Shown here in pieces: positions 21,911-32,584 of a stretch of DNA of 64,000 nucleotides. The position numbers and the translations under genes were made by a program. The stretch is from the NCBI RefSeq assembly GCF_029931775.1, contig NC_079328.1, forward strand, positions 10,034,501-10,098,500, in the 5' to 3' direction. The notes below the pieces were generated by a model. It made no database searches and was not told where the DNA came from. It saw only the letters and a program-made list of their open reading frames with translations. Source of the DNA: Euleptes europaea. Taxonomy: Eukaryota; Chordata; Lepidosauria; Squamata; Sphaerodactylidae. How positions within the stretch are numbered: the stretch's first letter is position 1; every line of letters begins with the position of its first letter.

Positions 21911-24208
21911 CAGCAGGGACTAAACCTGCCCTTGATGATTAGTGAAAGAAAAAAGATTCTTGCTTTCTCAGTTTCACCCAGTTTGATTTGTCTGTCAGAA
22001 GCAGTGAGAACTGGACCGACCTGTGTAGCCCCATAGATTTATCTGGGTATCCCTACACTGGTTTCCATTTCTTTGTGTGGCACTAGTGTGAAAGAATCTT
22101 AGGTGCTCCTTTGGATTCAATTACCATTGACAACACATTGCACACACCTTAACTCACCAGCCCTTCTAACAGTCACAGAAATCTTGTGCACGGCGAGGCC
22201 ATTAGGCAGTCTCTAGGTGGAATGCAACTGCCTTAGCTCCTCAGTGCAAAGCAAAGACGTCTAGAGCTCTGAAATTTGCATAGCGCTACATAGTGCACAG
22301 GCATTCCTGAAAGCCTTCCTTATACGTGCAATTAAACTGTTTCTGTTGACTGGGCGGATTTCTGCAGCTTTCAATAACTTGCACGTAGCTTGTGCTGTTC
22401 ACTGAGACATTTAATCTCTTATGCTCACATTTGGGTGCTAATCTGCAACAGAGTCCCAACTGGTACTTCGCTGCAGAGTTAACTAGAAACAGCACAGTGG
22501 TGTGCTGCTAAATGTTGAGAGGATCACCAAGTTCCTGGATGAACCATTGTTATGGGAAAAAATTATCCGTTCTCCAGAAGTTTGACCCTGGACACAAGGC
22601 TATTTCCTAGTCTTGCTTGAAAAGGTTGTCTTTAGCTTTGGACAGAAGATCAAGCAGAGATGTCATGAACTTTTTTTTACCAAGAAGCAATAGCTAAGAA
22701 AGTATAAAAATCCTTCCAGACAGCAAGGCAAGATTGAAGTGCTTCACCTCCTTCAACCTAATAACTAGAAATTGAAGTTTATTTGTTGCAACAAATAACA
22801 ATTTATTTGCCACCAATATTTACTCCTTTCTTCTATTTTATCACTGAATATTTGCACATTTTACCTTTTGATGGGGTGAAAGCTAACAACGATTCAACAG
22901 GTTCATCAAGGCAATTTTACCATTCTCATGTTGGAACGAAAAATTATTTCTGGTGTCATTTCTACAAAGGATATCTGGATGGAAACACCAGTGGTTTTAA
23001 AACTGTGCCCAGGTAAATCCAGGGGTTCTTCAAAAGCATACCAGAAGTTCCTATAAGATAATTGCAGTGATGTAGAAGGATTCCCGAAAGCCCACCACTG
23101 CACAGCAATGTGGAATTGAAGAGAATCCATAACAAAATGTCACTGGCATTTAGCTGCATTTCCAGGCAGTATGATGGAACGTTAAGGGGCAATAATTATA
23201 CCCTGATTGTATGAAAAGATGTCGGGCATTATGATGCAAACACCACCCCAAACTTTCCTGCAAATTTTAAGCATGAAACCAAGTTGCTCTCACAAAAAAA
23301 TCTGCTAGAACCATGTCAACAGGAGTGCTCCTTTGGAAAAAGAGCAAACTTTAAATTCTTCCATCATTGTCCTGTAACAAATTCTTTATATCCACACTGC
23401 TGAAGCAAACAGAATGGGAAAGGAATCACAAGGCTGTTCCAGCCTGATTTTCCTTCATTACTTCCACTTCGTTGTTGAATGTTTACATCTCCAGGAAACA
23501 CTGCAGCATCAAGTATTAGCACGCAAAAGATGCCTTGCAGTAAGAGGTCAGTAAAGTCCCAGGGGCTCACGGCTAACCATGATCCAGTGTTCTACTCTAG
23601 AGCTCGTACTAACTGGGGTAGGGAAGGAGTAGACAAGGCCATGGGAAGATTAGGGAACCTGCCGAAACAGATTCAAGGAAACGTAAGAGTTTGGCAGACA
23701 GCGTGCACTTCAAAAAACCAACATTAAGGTTAAGGCAGGAGACAGATGCCAAATTATCAGCTTCCCTGGCACTTTAGCAAAAAGGACGTAATGCAAGGAC
23801 TGGCAATCCTGTCACTCTTCCAAAGCAGAGCGCATAGAACAGTCAGCCCAAACATTACTGACTAGCTGTGAGTGTGGACAAGAAAACCCTTTCTGATATG
23901 AACAGTTCACCTTAGAGGCAGAAAAAGATAATGACATAGAGGCTGGACTTCTGGTAAAATGGAAACACTACCAGGGGCCATAATTCTGTTTGGGTACAGG
24001 GTATTTTATACCTATGAAGCCACAGTGGTAAATAAACTTAACTTTTGATAGGAAGGGCTGGAAAGAATTGAAAGAGACTCTAGTCTCTATCTATGCAGTC
24101 CACACAGCAAGGGCTAACATTTAACAGTTTCTATCAAATGCACATGTCTAAAAGCATGCAGCATAAATAGTCACAGATTTAGGCAATAATTGTGTGCGAG
24201 TGCTCCAT
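21911..24208. other. Intergenic DNA, nothing recognised
   Basis: About 2.3 kb with no recognised repeat or exon. Confidence 0.4.
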
Positions 24209-24215
24209 GCGTTAG

Positions 24216-24437
24216 CTCTTTTTTCTTTTTTGCTGTCAAGTCACAGCTGCCTTATGGCAACCCCATAGGGTTTTCAAGGCAAGAGACATTAGAGGTGGTT
24301 TACTATTGCCTGCCTCCGTCTCGTGATTCTTGTGCTCCTTGGAGGTCTCCCAACCAAATACTAGCCAGGGCCTATCCTGTTCAGCTTTTGAGATCTGACG
24401 AGATCAGACTAGTCTTGGGCTATCCAGGTCTGGGCAA
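24216..24437 (-). repeat. 5S rRNA-derived SINE, full length
   Basis: Same family, flanked by GCGTTAG (24209-24215 and 24438-24444). The tail 'gctgtcaagtcacagctgcc' resembles BovB LINE ends, consistent with mobilisation by RTE machinery. Confidence 0.85.
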
Positions 24438-24444
24438 GCGTTAG

Positions 24445-25635
24445 GTCTACACTGCACGAAATAGCCTAAATTGCTCCCTGCCCTGTGGACTGTTAACTGG
24501 CAACTATCTAAGGGTGAACAACATCCAATAACACTATTAATTATGCTTGTTCTGTGCCTGTATAACGCCCATTATTCCATTAAAGCCAAAAAAGCAAATA
24601 AAATCATCTGACATTTTTTGGTACATTTTATACACTCTCTGGTTTAATCCAAATGCTTTTGCTAATTGGTTTATTACACTTTGGCCCCACATTAGAGAAG
24701 TACTGTGACAGTTATTGATGTTCCCATAATTTGAGGCTGACTGTAACGATCAGTTGATAGTCTGCATTTTTTAATGTGCCTTGACAGAAAAAGGAAGTGT
24801 TACAGAAAAGTTTAGTCCAAGGTCCACAATCAGCAAAAAATAATAATAATAAAAATCACTTTTCACATTGATGGAACACATATTCTAGGAACATATAACT
24901 CTCTCTTATTATGAAAGAGGATGAGGCAGCTACCTCTGGCAGACAAATCTGAGCCACAGGCTCCATGCTTTCCTGCACCCACCTTGACCCAATCAATGAG
25001 AGCTGCACATTTGGCAAGCCACACCTTTTGTGCAAACCAAGCAATCAGACATGCCACTGGAATCTGTCAGGGCCCATTCAGTATATTTATAGGTGTATAT
25101 TAACAAGCGGATCACAATCAGGGGTGGTCAGCTGTTAGCAAACTCAGGAGTGCCGAAACTCAGGATGGAAATTGCACTGTAAGGTGTTTGTAAGCATAAA
25201 TGCATCAACAAGGTGTTTGCAAACATCTATCCTGCACAGGCACGCTTGCGGAAGAGCCAAGACAGGACTGCCGCTCCATGTTGAGCACACGATCAACGGC
25301 AAGCATGACCTGGCTTCTTCACATGGCTGTGGAACGGTCCTCAGAAGCCCACACCACAAGGACCCTTTTCTCAAGGCCTGCAGATAGAACTTGGGAAACA
25401 AGTCCACCCCAGAGCCTCTTTGGTTACCTTCTTCCTCCATTTGTATAGCACTATTATCATTATTAAATCCAGAAGTACCATGCATAGATTATGTGCAATC
25501 TGTTTTTTTCAAGTCTGGGTAGATGTGAGAATGTTTGAAAGAGAGGCGGTCTACCGGCAGGTTGGATAAAAAATATTTTTTCAAAAACACTGCTTAACCT
25601 ATAAGTTTTCCATGATTTACTCGCATGAATACATG
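24445..25635. other. Intergenic DNA, nothing recognised
   Basis: No feature recognised. Confidence 0.35.
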
Positions 25636-25900
25636 AAACCCACCTTATGCTGAGTCAGGCTACTGGCCCACCAATTCATTTATTTATTTTGCAGTTTCTA
25701 GCCCTCTCTCTCCCTCACCCCCCCCCGTCCCCCGGCAGAAGCCTGGCTGGGGCGGGTCACACCGTCTACTGCGACTGACAGAACCTGCCCAGGGTCTCAG
25801 GTGGAGGTCTTTCATATCACCTGCTACCTGATCCTTTTAACTGCAGCTGCTGGGGATTGAACCTGGGACCTCCTGCATACTAAGCATCCCCCCTCCACGT
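25636..25900 (-). repeat. tRNA-derived SINE interrupted by a LINE tail
   Basis: 'ccttatgctgagtcaggcta' (about 25650) and 'gggtctcaggtggaggtctt' to 'gggattgaacctgggacct' (25792-25872) are the two ends of the SINE family at 16839, reversed. Between them, about 25675-25765, lies a LINE-tail-like insert. Confidence 0.6.
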
Positions 25901-25949
25901 GGTCTGCCTGCCTGTACATATTATCTGACAACTCCTCATCTCTGTAGAG

Positions 25950-26234
25950 CACTGGTTCCCAACCAGGGGTCCGTGGACTCCCGGGGGTCCGCGAGAACTA
26001 AATTAAGGCCCGCGAAACAAAGTTATAAACCCATAATAAATTAATATTTTCAATTAAAAGTTCTCTATTATAAAAATATATATTCAAATATTATTCTAAG
26101 CTGAATGTTTAACTAACAGTTCTGATTAAAGTTTATTTTCAAATCCTCGGGATTTTTATTTTGAACCTTGGGGTCCCTGCACTGAACAAAAAAGTCCTAG
26201 TGGTCCCTGGTCAAAAAAAGGTTGGGAACCACTG
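25950..26234 (+). repeat. hAT MITE copy A
   Basis: 285 bp, from CACTGGTTCCCAACC to GGTTGGGAACCACTG. The flanks ctgtagag (25942-25949) and cggtagag (26235-26242) match at 7 of 8 positions. It joins directly to a LINE remnant on its right. The same junction recurs in inverted orientation at 28294/28295. Confidence 0.9.
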
Positions 26235-26242
26235 CGGTAGAG

Positions 26243-26585
26243 CTTTTTGCTTGGCTAGATTGAATGATAACCCTTCTATGGTGATGCAGGGCAGAATTCT
26301 GAATATACCCTACTCAGGCAGGATCTGCCCTTGCTCCTCTGGCTCTATTGACTCATTAGCCCTTTGGGAAGGCTGCTTTTACGAGGAACTTCGATCGCAC
26401 TATATTTCCCCCCTTTCAACATCCAAATCCAATGCCTCTGTGACTGACATAGTGCCTTTTTTACTAAGCGACAAGGACCCCAAGGCTACATTGTCAGTGG
26501 CAAGATTTGTTTCAGTCCTTGTATCCCTCCAACACTAGATATATGCTGCTCAAGATCAATGGATCAAGGAGCTTCTAAGGGATTA
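26243..26585 (+). repeat. LINE C-terminal remnant (left block)
   Basis: Translates to ARLNDNPSMVMQG, then a Cys-x-Cys run (RICPCSSGS), FYEELRSHYISPL and a terminal LSVARFVSVLVSLQ. This pattern is the C-terminal region of a squamate LINE reverse transcriptase, also seen at 27947 and 31994. The clade is unresolved. It is 5'-truncated and fossil; the 3' end is at TAAGGGATTA. Confidence 0.65.
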
Positions 26586-26588
26586 AAG

Positions 26589-26873
26589 CACTGGTTCCCA
26601 ACCGGGGGTCCGTGGAACCCCAGGGGTCCCTGAGAACTAAATTAAGGCCCGCGAAACAAAGTTATAAACCCATAATAAATTAATATTTTCAATTAAAAGT
26701 TCTCTGTTATAAAAATATATATTCAAATATTATTCTAAGCTTAATGTTTAACTCACAGTTATGATTAAAGTTTATTTTCACATGCTCGGGATTTTTATTT
26801 TGAACCTTGGGGTCCCTGCACCGAACAAAAATGTCCGAGTGGTCCCTGGTCCAAAAAAGGTTGGGAGCCACTG
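26589..26873 (+). repeat. hAT MITE copy B
   Basis: 285 bp, same family and orientation as copy A, with a perfect 8-bp duplication GATTAAAG (26581-26588 and 26874-26881). It inserted at the very 3' end of the LINE remnant. Confidence 0.95.
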
Positions 26874-27182
26874 GATTAAAGGAAGGAAGCATGCTGAGCA
26901 GCTGCTCCACCATGCAGCTACAACACCCCCCCCCCCAAAGAAACTGCAGGCAACTGGTATGCAACCGTACCCTGACCCCACGGCGCTGGAGCCAATGCCG
27001 GACAACGCTGCACCCGCCGCCCGGGGGGAGCGCTGGGCAGACCCCTCCGCGGCATCCCGGACCAGCCCTTCCCAGCGCAGCCCCAGTCGCCTCCAACCCG
27101 CTCCCCGCCCTGCCTGCCTGCAAGCCAAGGTTTGGGTCGGGGGAGGCGGACAAAGAGCGCTCAGCAGCCGTCGGAGAAACGC

Positions 27183-27190
27183 CTTACCTC
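27183..27190 (-). other. Candidate splice donor of first exon
   Basis: The minus strand reads GAG|GTAAG, the full vertebrate donor consensus, inside the CpG island. The exon would end at 27188; its start is not determinable from sequence alone. Confidence 0.45.
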
Positions 27191-27532
27191 GCGGAGCCAC
27201 GCAGGAGCCGCCCTCTTTCCCTCTTTCCCTCCCGGGGGGGGGACGGACGGCCTTTGTCTCGGCCTGCCGCGGCTCCCCCCGCCCCGTCGGGGTCGGGGTC
27301 TGCGGCGGCGCGGGCCGGGGCCGGGGGGCGTCGGGGAGGAAGAGGGCGCGGCGCCTGGCCGGAGGGAGAGGCCGGAGGGAGGGGACGGACCGACGGACGG
27401 GCCGACGGCCAGCGAGGGGGCGGCCACCGGGGGAGGGAAGGGGGTGGGCGCCGTCGGAAGAGGCCCGGCGGCGGCTTCGTGGCCGGGCAGCCCCCCGGGG
27501 CGCGCTCCACGGGCGCGGGGGTGGCCTGGCTG

Positions 27533-27645
27533 CGCTGGCCGCCGGCCCGGGTCAGCCCCCGTGCAAGGACTGCCTCGGAGGGCGGGCGGAGCCCGCCCTC
27601 CGAGGCAGTCCTTGCACGGGGGCTGACCCGGGCCGGCGGCCAGCG
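27533..27645. repeat. Perfect 55-bp inverted repeat
   Basis: Left arm 27533-27587 and right arm 27591-27645 are exact reverse complements separated by GGA. The arms start CGCTGGCCGCCGG and meet at GGAGGGCGGGC / GCCCGCCCTCC. Similarity continues about 5 bp further after a 2-bp gap. It is not a known transposon end. Either a recent template-switch palindrome or an assembly foldback could explain it. Confidence 0.95.
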
Positions 27646-27946
27646 CGCAGGGGTTTATGTTGCATTTTTGCATCGTCCTGGAAGTGCCCTCGAAGCTGGC
27701 GCCTACCTGCTTGGCGTCTCTCAAGAGCCCCTTCAACGCCCCCTTGGGCTTCTGCTCCGCCCCGTCACCGAAGAATCCCCTGGAGGAAGCATGCAAAGTC
27801 ACAGCCCCCCCCGCGCGCGCGTGTGTGTGAAGTGCCGTCAAGTCGCTTCCGACTCCATGCGACCCTATGAACGAAAGTCCTCCCAAACGCCCTGTCTTTG
27901 ACAGCCTTGCTCAGGTCTTGCAGACTGAAGGCCGTGGCTTCCTTTG

Positions 27947-28294
27947 TAATCCCTTAGAAGCTCCTTGATCCATTGATCTTGAGCAGCATATATCTAGCGT
28001 TGGAGGGATACAAGGACTGAAACCAATCTGGCCACTGACAATGTAGCCTTGGGGTCCCTGTCGCTTAGTAAAAAAGGCATTATGTCAGTCACAGAGGCAT
28101 TGGATTTCGATGTTAAAAGGGGGGAAATGTAGTGTGATCGAAGTTCCTCGTAAAAACGGCCTTCCAAAAGGGCCTGGGCTAATGAGTCAACAGAGCAAGG
28201 GCAGATCCTGTCTGAGTAGGGTATATTCAGAATTCTGCCCTGCATCACCATAGAAGGGTTAGCATTCAATCTAGCCAAGCAAAAAGCTCTACCG
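27947..28294 (-). repeat. LINE C-terminal remnant (right block)
   Basis: Inverted counterpart of 26243-26585, translating to ARLNANPSMVMQG and FYEELRSHYISPL. Very similar to the left block, so the two share a recent common source. It lies inside the BovB remnant. Confidence 0.7.
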
Positions 28295-28580
28295 CAGTGG
28301 TTCCCAATCTTTTTTTGACCAGGGACCACTAGGGCTTTTTTGTTCGGTGCAGGGACCCCAAGGTTCAAAATAAAAATTCTGAGAATTTGAAAATAAACTT
28401 GAACCGTAACTGTTAGTTAAACATTAAACTTAGAATAATATTTGAATATATATATTTTATAATAGAGAACTTTTAATTGAAAATATTAATTTATTATGGG
28501 TTTATAACTTTGTTTCGCGGACCTTAATTTAGTTCTCGCGGACCCCTAGGGGTCCACGGACCCCTGGTTGGGAACCAGTG
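28295..28580 (-). repeat. hAT MITE copy C
   Basis: Inverted copy of A, attached to the LINE remnant at the same base. On the outer side the homology to the left block stops exactly at the element terminus (GGGAACCAGTG), after which BovB resumes with CTTTATGG. Confidence 0.9.
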
Positions 28581-28765
28581 CTTTATGGAGTCCGTCCATC
28601 TCTTGCTGGGTCTTCCTCTTTTCCTGCTGCCCTCAACTTTTCCGAGCATGGCGGTCTTTCCCAGGTAGGAAGTAGTTGAAGGCAGAAAACAAATTCCATA
28701 GCAAACAAAAGCAAGTATATTATTTGGACAAAAATTGCTCTCATACACTCACAAGAGGCAAGACT

Positions 28766-28895
28766 GTGTGTGTGTGTGTGTGTTAAGTGCATTCAAGTCG
28801 CTTCCAACTCCTGGCGACCCTACGAATGAAAGTCCTCCCAAATGTCCTCTCTGACAGCCTTGCTCAGACCTTGCAAATTGAAGGCTGTGCCAAAC
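28766..28895 (-). repeat. GT repeat and BovB LINE 3' fragment
   Basis: A GT dinucleotide run (about 28766-28783) followed by 'cattcaagtcgcttccaact' to 'gcaaattgaaggctgtg', the same BovB 3' end as at 27826 with a later break. Confidence 0.8.
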
Positions 28896-29145
28896 TTGTT
28901 AGTCGGAAGAGCCGAATGTCAGCAGTACCACGATTGAGATTTCTTTTGAGAGCCAAATTCCTTAAGCTTGAACTAGACAGGTAGGTACGCTGTTTATTAA
29001 TTTAAGAGACTTTAATTAAAGTTTTCAGTCTTAGTTAAAGTGTAGGTACGCTGAATAAACCTTGATATCACGCTTAATAGTGATCTTATTTATTGATAAA
29101 AATTAAATTGTGAGTCCCTGCCATTTCCCCCTCCCCGTCCGGAGT
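28896..29145. other. Unassigned, possibly hAT-derived
   Basis: 'ggaagagccgaatgtcagca' is reminiscent of the ends of some hAT elements. 'gtaggtacgctg' occurs twice (about 28981 and 29043). Confidence 0.3.
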
Positions 29146-29390
29146 CCTCGTCTGGAGGCCTGGTCTACCGCCATAAAAGCCTATTGGTAGACCTGGCCTC
29201 CGGCTGAGTCCCATTGGGAGGCCAGGTCTACCCATTGGCTTTCTTGGCAGTAGACCTGGCCTCCAGAGGCCCATAGAAGCCAATTAGTAGACCTGGCCTC
29301 TGAAGGGGGACTTTTTCCCCCTCCTCGGAGTCCAGGTCTACTGCCAAGAAAGCCAGTGGGTAGACATGGCCTCCAAAGGTGCTGCTGGAG
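29146..29390. repeat. Minisatellite of alternating inverted motifs
   Basis: A 15-bp motif GTAGACCTGGCCTCC and its reverse complement GGAGGCCAGGTCTAC occur seven times in the order inverse, direct, inverse, direct, direct, inverse, direct, spaced by 16-35 bp. One spacer ('ccattggctttcttggca') also appears inverted ('tgccaagaaagccagtgg'). Confidence 0.75.
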
Positions 29391-29594
29391 TCCAGTTTAG
29401 CTGTTCTACTGCAGACTCACCTGGCTACCCTCTGAAACTGTTTTTTCCTAGTTTAATCAAGCACAACACATGGATTTGGTTTACATTCTGAGCCTCTACC
29501 CGTTATGTTGATAGTCATTATCACAAACAACACATTTAAAATGAGTTGCAGCAAACATAGACATGAGAACCAGTGTGGTTGGTGTGGTTACAGT
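29391..29594. other. Intergenic DNA, nothing recognised
   Basis: No feature recognised. Confidence 0.3.
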
Positions 29595-29782
29595 GCAGGG
29601 ATGCCAGCCTCCTAGAGGGACCTGGGGATCCCCTGGAATCACAGCTCATCTTCAGGCTAAAGAGATCAGTTTCCCTGGAGAAAATGTGGGTGCTTTGGAG
29701 GGTGGACTCTGTGGCATTATACCCCACTGAGGCCTCTGTCCTCCCCAGGCTCCACCCGCAAATCTCCAGGAGTTTCCCAACC
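29595..29782 (+). repeat. hAT MITE, GGTTGCC subfamily 2, truncated
   Basis: Carries 'agggacctggggatcccctg', 'ttccctggagaaaatg' and 'aatctccaggagtttcccaa', as in the copies at 30172 and 48920. The terminal GGCAACCCTA is missing. Confidence 0.65.
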
Positions 29783-29784
29783 TG

Positions 29785-30079
29785 GAGAAGACAAGTTGGT
29801 TTTTATATGCCAACTTTCTCTACCACTTAAGAGAGAATCAAACCGGCTTACAATCTCCTTCCCTCCCCCACCCCCACCCCCACAACAGACACCCTGTGAG
29901 GTAGGTGGGGCTGAGAGTGTGTGACTGGCCCAAGGTCACCCAGCTGGCTTCATGTGTAGGAGTGGGGAAACATCCATTTCACCAGATTAGCCTCCACCGC
30001 TCATGTGGAGCAGTGGGGAATCAAACCTGGTTCTCCAGATCAGAGTCCACCACTCTTAACCACTACACCACGCTGGCTC
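29785..30079 (-). repeat. tRNA-derived SINE, full length
   Basis: From tail 'gttggtttttatatgccaac' to head 'accacgctggctc', with the doubled head. Its middle contains a C-rich stretch (29869-29883). Confidence 0.8.
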
Positions 30080-30171
30080 TCATCCCTATTCATCCCCTCC
30101 CTAAAAACACACACACAGAGCAAACAGGAGTCATACCTACCTTTAAGGAATTGGTTGATGGCCAACAGGTG

Positions 30172-30408
30172 CAGGCAAGGCCTCCAGGTGGGACCTGGGG
30201 ATCCCCCGGAATTACAGCTCATCTCCAGACTACAGAGATCAGGTCCCCTGGAGAAAATGGGTGCTTTGGAGGGGGGACTCTGTGGCATTGTACCCCACTG
30301 AGGTCCTTGTCCTCCCCAAGCTCCACCCCCAAATCTCCAGGAGTTTCCCAACCTGGCGCTGACGCCCCTGCCCCACCGCTAGCTATGGAGGACTTGGCAA
30401 CCCTAGGA
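30172..30408 (+). repeat. hAT MITE, GGTTGCC subfamily 2
   Basis: Shares 'gggacctggggatcccccgg' and 'ctccaggagtttcccaac' with 29595, and ends ttGGCAACCCTA. The left terminus is degraded. Confidence 0.65.
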
Positions 30409-30411
30409 GCT

Positions 30412-30600
30412 GGGAGAGCCAGGTTTGAATCCCCATTCTGCATGGAAGCTTGCTGAGTGACCTTGGGCCAGTTGCACATCCTTAGCCTACACTACCTGGT
30501 GAGGCTGTTGTTGAGGATACGCTGGAGGAGGGGAGAATGATCTAAACTACTTTGGGTCCCCATTGGGGAGACAAGTAGGGTATAAATAAATAGTGAGGCA
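30412..30600 (+). repeat. tRNA-derived SINE fragment, ATAAATA-tailed
   Basis: 'gccaggtttgaatccccatt' (B-box-like), 'gagtgaccttgggccagttg' and a 'gggtataaataaata' tail, like 45903-46100. Confidence 0.6.
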
Positions 30601-31990
30601 GCAGCACATATACCATAGAAGTCAGTGGGGTTTGCTTCTGAGTGAGCTTGCATAGGGTTGGGGTTGTAAAATTCCTTACAGTGCTGATACAACATTCATC
30701 AACTACAAAATTACGGTTTCACAAAATGCCAGGTAGAGAAATGATACTTGGTGATAATTTAATTACGGTACCAGGTGAAAAAGGGAAAACCTTCAACTGC
30801 TAATCTGACAAAAGTGCCACCCACCGTGGTCTTCTTAACAATTGCTCTTTAACAGAAACTTCAAAGAGGTGTACTTACTGTGCAGAAATTCCAGAGATGT
30901 GAAAGTGCCCTTAGAGGAGCAGCACAACCTTGTGGCGCTTACTCTTAAGATCAAAGGTCTCTGTGCTTTTCAGGCTGAAGCAGAGTCATGTTTTTAGTAA
31001 CGCTGCAAAGTTCAGTCCACCAATTCGGAAAGGGTGGAGCTGTTTCCTGTGACTTCATTCTGTTAAATTTTCCTCTGGCGTTCTCCATCCAAGGATGTTG
31101 TGCTGTCTGAGGAATGCTCCTGGACAAAGGCTTGATGGACGCGAAAGGGATTCAGGGGTGCCAGCTTTGCAGAAGAGAGCCAGGTAGGTCTTTTGCCCAG
31201 CAGGGCTTCTGATTGACGATTGGAGATCTGTTTGGCTGTGCAAATATTATAAAATGTTGCAGCAGCTGCCACCACAGCACAAGGATCTCCACTCCTTTTA
31301 TCTTTTTACCCAGGCTTTTAATTAGGGGTTTTATCTTACCAGCTTTATAATGGTCTCTTCTAATGGTTTTTTTAAGATGCTGCTAATGTCCAATGCCTTG
31401 TGTTTTAAAACTGGTTTTTAATCATAAGCTGCCTCAAACAGCTCTCTGAAGACATGGCATAGAAATATTCTAAATACATAAATAAATATGTGTTGCAAGG
31501 TTAGGAACCGCCGAATTAGCAGATGTAATTTCTGCATTGGAAATCCCATACTTCCCCGCTGCGTAAATTAATCAAAGTAAATATAAAAAAATTCAGACCA
31601 TAAAAATTAAAATGCCAATAGATTTCATTAGTGGGATATGATTTTGGGTTCCTTTGTCCCCATAGCAGCACCACTCTAGGAAGCTGCTCACTATGGTGCA
31701 GTGCACAACGTGCAAATACGCTAGCCGTGGTGCATCAAGACCAAGCCCTCATTCCTCGTGATCCAGAAGTGAGCCACACAAAGAACAGGCAAGGGGTCGC
31801 AGGTTGCCTTCTTCCTGCTGCCAAGACAGGACAGGCGGCTGCCGGGATGTCCTTGCTCTGCTCATCTTTCCATAGCATTACTTTACTTTAATGATACTGT
31901 TCATGTGGGCAATTCGGCCCTGAACAATGTCACACTGAGATCAAAATAAAAAAAGGGGAGGGGAAGGAACTATCTAAATAACCAATAAGG
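30601..31990. other. Intergenic DNA with a hAT fragment
   Basis: Mostly unassigned. At about 31180-31290 'ttgcccagcagggcttctga' and 'ttggctgtgcaaatatt' match the middle of the hAT family at 32585 and 45138. Confidence 0.4.
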
Positions 31991-31993
31991 AAA

Positions 31994-32575
31994 TTAGTAT
32001 TTTTTAATCTTAATTGACTGGGAATGAAATTTGGCAACTGCCAATGTAGCATTAAAATTCACCCCTGCTAAAAGAACCTCCAGATTATCCAGTTCAGAGA
32101 CAGATTCCTGAATAAAAGGCTTTATCCATCTGTCTCTAGCCTCGTTGAGCAAGTCACAGCTGAACAAGAAATGCTGAAGAGTGGCTGTTTGGCCAGAACC
32201 ATATTGACATACTCTCTCACAGTACTGTACGCTATTTAAACGACCTATTAACTCCCCTGATGGGATGGCATTCAGTCTAGCCCCCATAAATAATCGTCTG
32301 TATCGCAGGATTATCAGAAAATCGAAGTACATTGGGAGGGATTGCAGCAAGTTTAGACCTAGGTATAGAGGTGAGCACACTATACGTGCTCTTATTGTAG
32401 TAGGTACTTCCAGAAACCAGTTTTTGCAAGCAGCTCAAGATGGAAGAAAGCTGTCGATGACCCATCCATAGCATTTTAAAGTACTTTCGGGTGTGGCATA
32501 TTTCAGGGATGTATGACTCACACTCCAAAATGGATACTCCCTGCGGTTAATTCCACAGTAGCATGAAAGCAAGTA
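31994..32575 (-). repeat. LINE C-terminal remnant
   Basis: The minus strand translates to GARLNAIPSGELIGRLN, a Cys-x4-C-like stretch and ATLAVAKFHSQ, matching the layout of the remnants at 26243 and 27947 (RLNA-P, Cys cluster, final AKF/ARF helix). A further upstream frame (32277-32528) continues it. It is the end of the reverse-transcriptase ORF of a squamate LINE; the clade is not resolved. Confidence 0.6.
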
Positions 32576-32584
32576 TGGGCTAGT

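Larger units (their letters stand above)
26940..27660 (-). promoter_or_regulatory. CpG island, probable minus-strand promoter
   Basis: A sharply bounded, very GC-rich and CpG-dense stretch in an otherwise AT-moderate region, with many GGGCGG/CCGCCC-type boxes and no TATA box that I can see. Such islands mark vertebrate promoters. A strong donor on the minus strand (GCGAG|GTAAGG, junction 27188/27187) supports a non-coding first exon read leftwards. SLC24A3 also lies on the minus strand, about 26 kb upstream. In mammals the next gene after SLC24A3 in the same direction is RIN2, so a RIN2 5' exon is my best guess. I see no RIN2 coding exon in the window. Open frames of 364-369 aa through the island are low-complexity and not genes. 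Confidence 0.6.
27826..28662 (-). repeat. RTE-BovB LINE 3' end, interrupted
   Basis: The 3' end lies at 27826-27946 ('cgtcaagtcgcttccgactc') and coding remains lie at 28581-28662, whose minus strand translates to KVEGSRKRGRPSKRWTDSI, the usual C-terminal motif of BovB. A 634-bp LINE+hAT block (27947-28580) splits it. The flanks share only CTTT as a target duplication. Confidence 0.8.

Noticed and set aside
26761-27901. Open frames of 364-369 aa and a 241-aa minus frame through the CpG island
   Set aside because: Low-complexity Gly/Arg/Pro translations of GC-rich DNA on both strands, running through a MITE and a palindrome; no domain or splice support.
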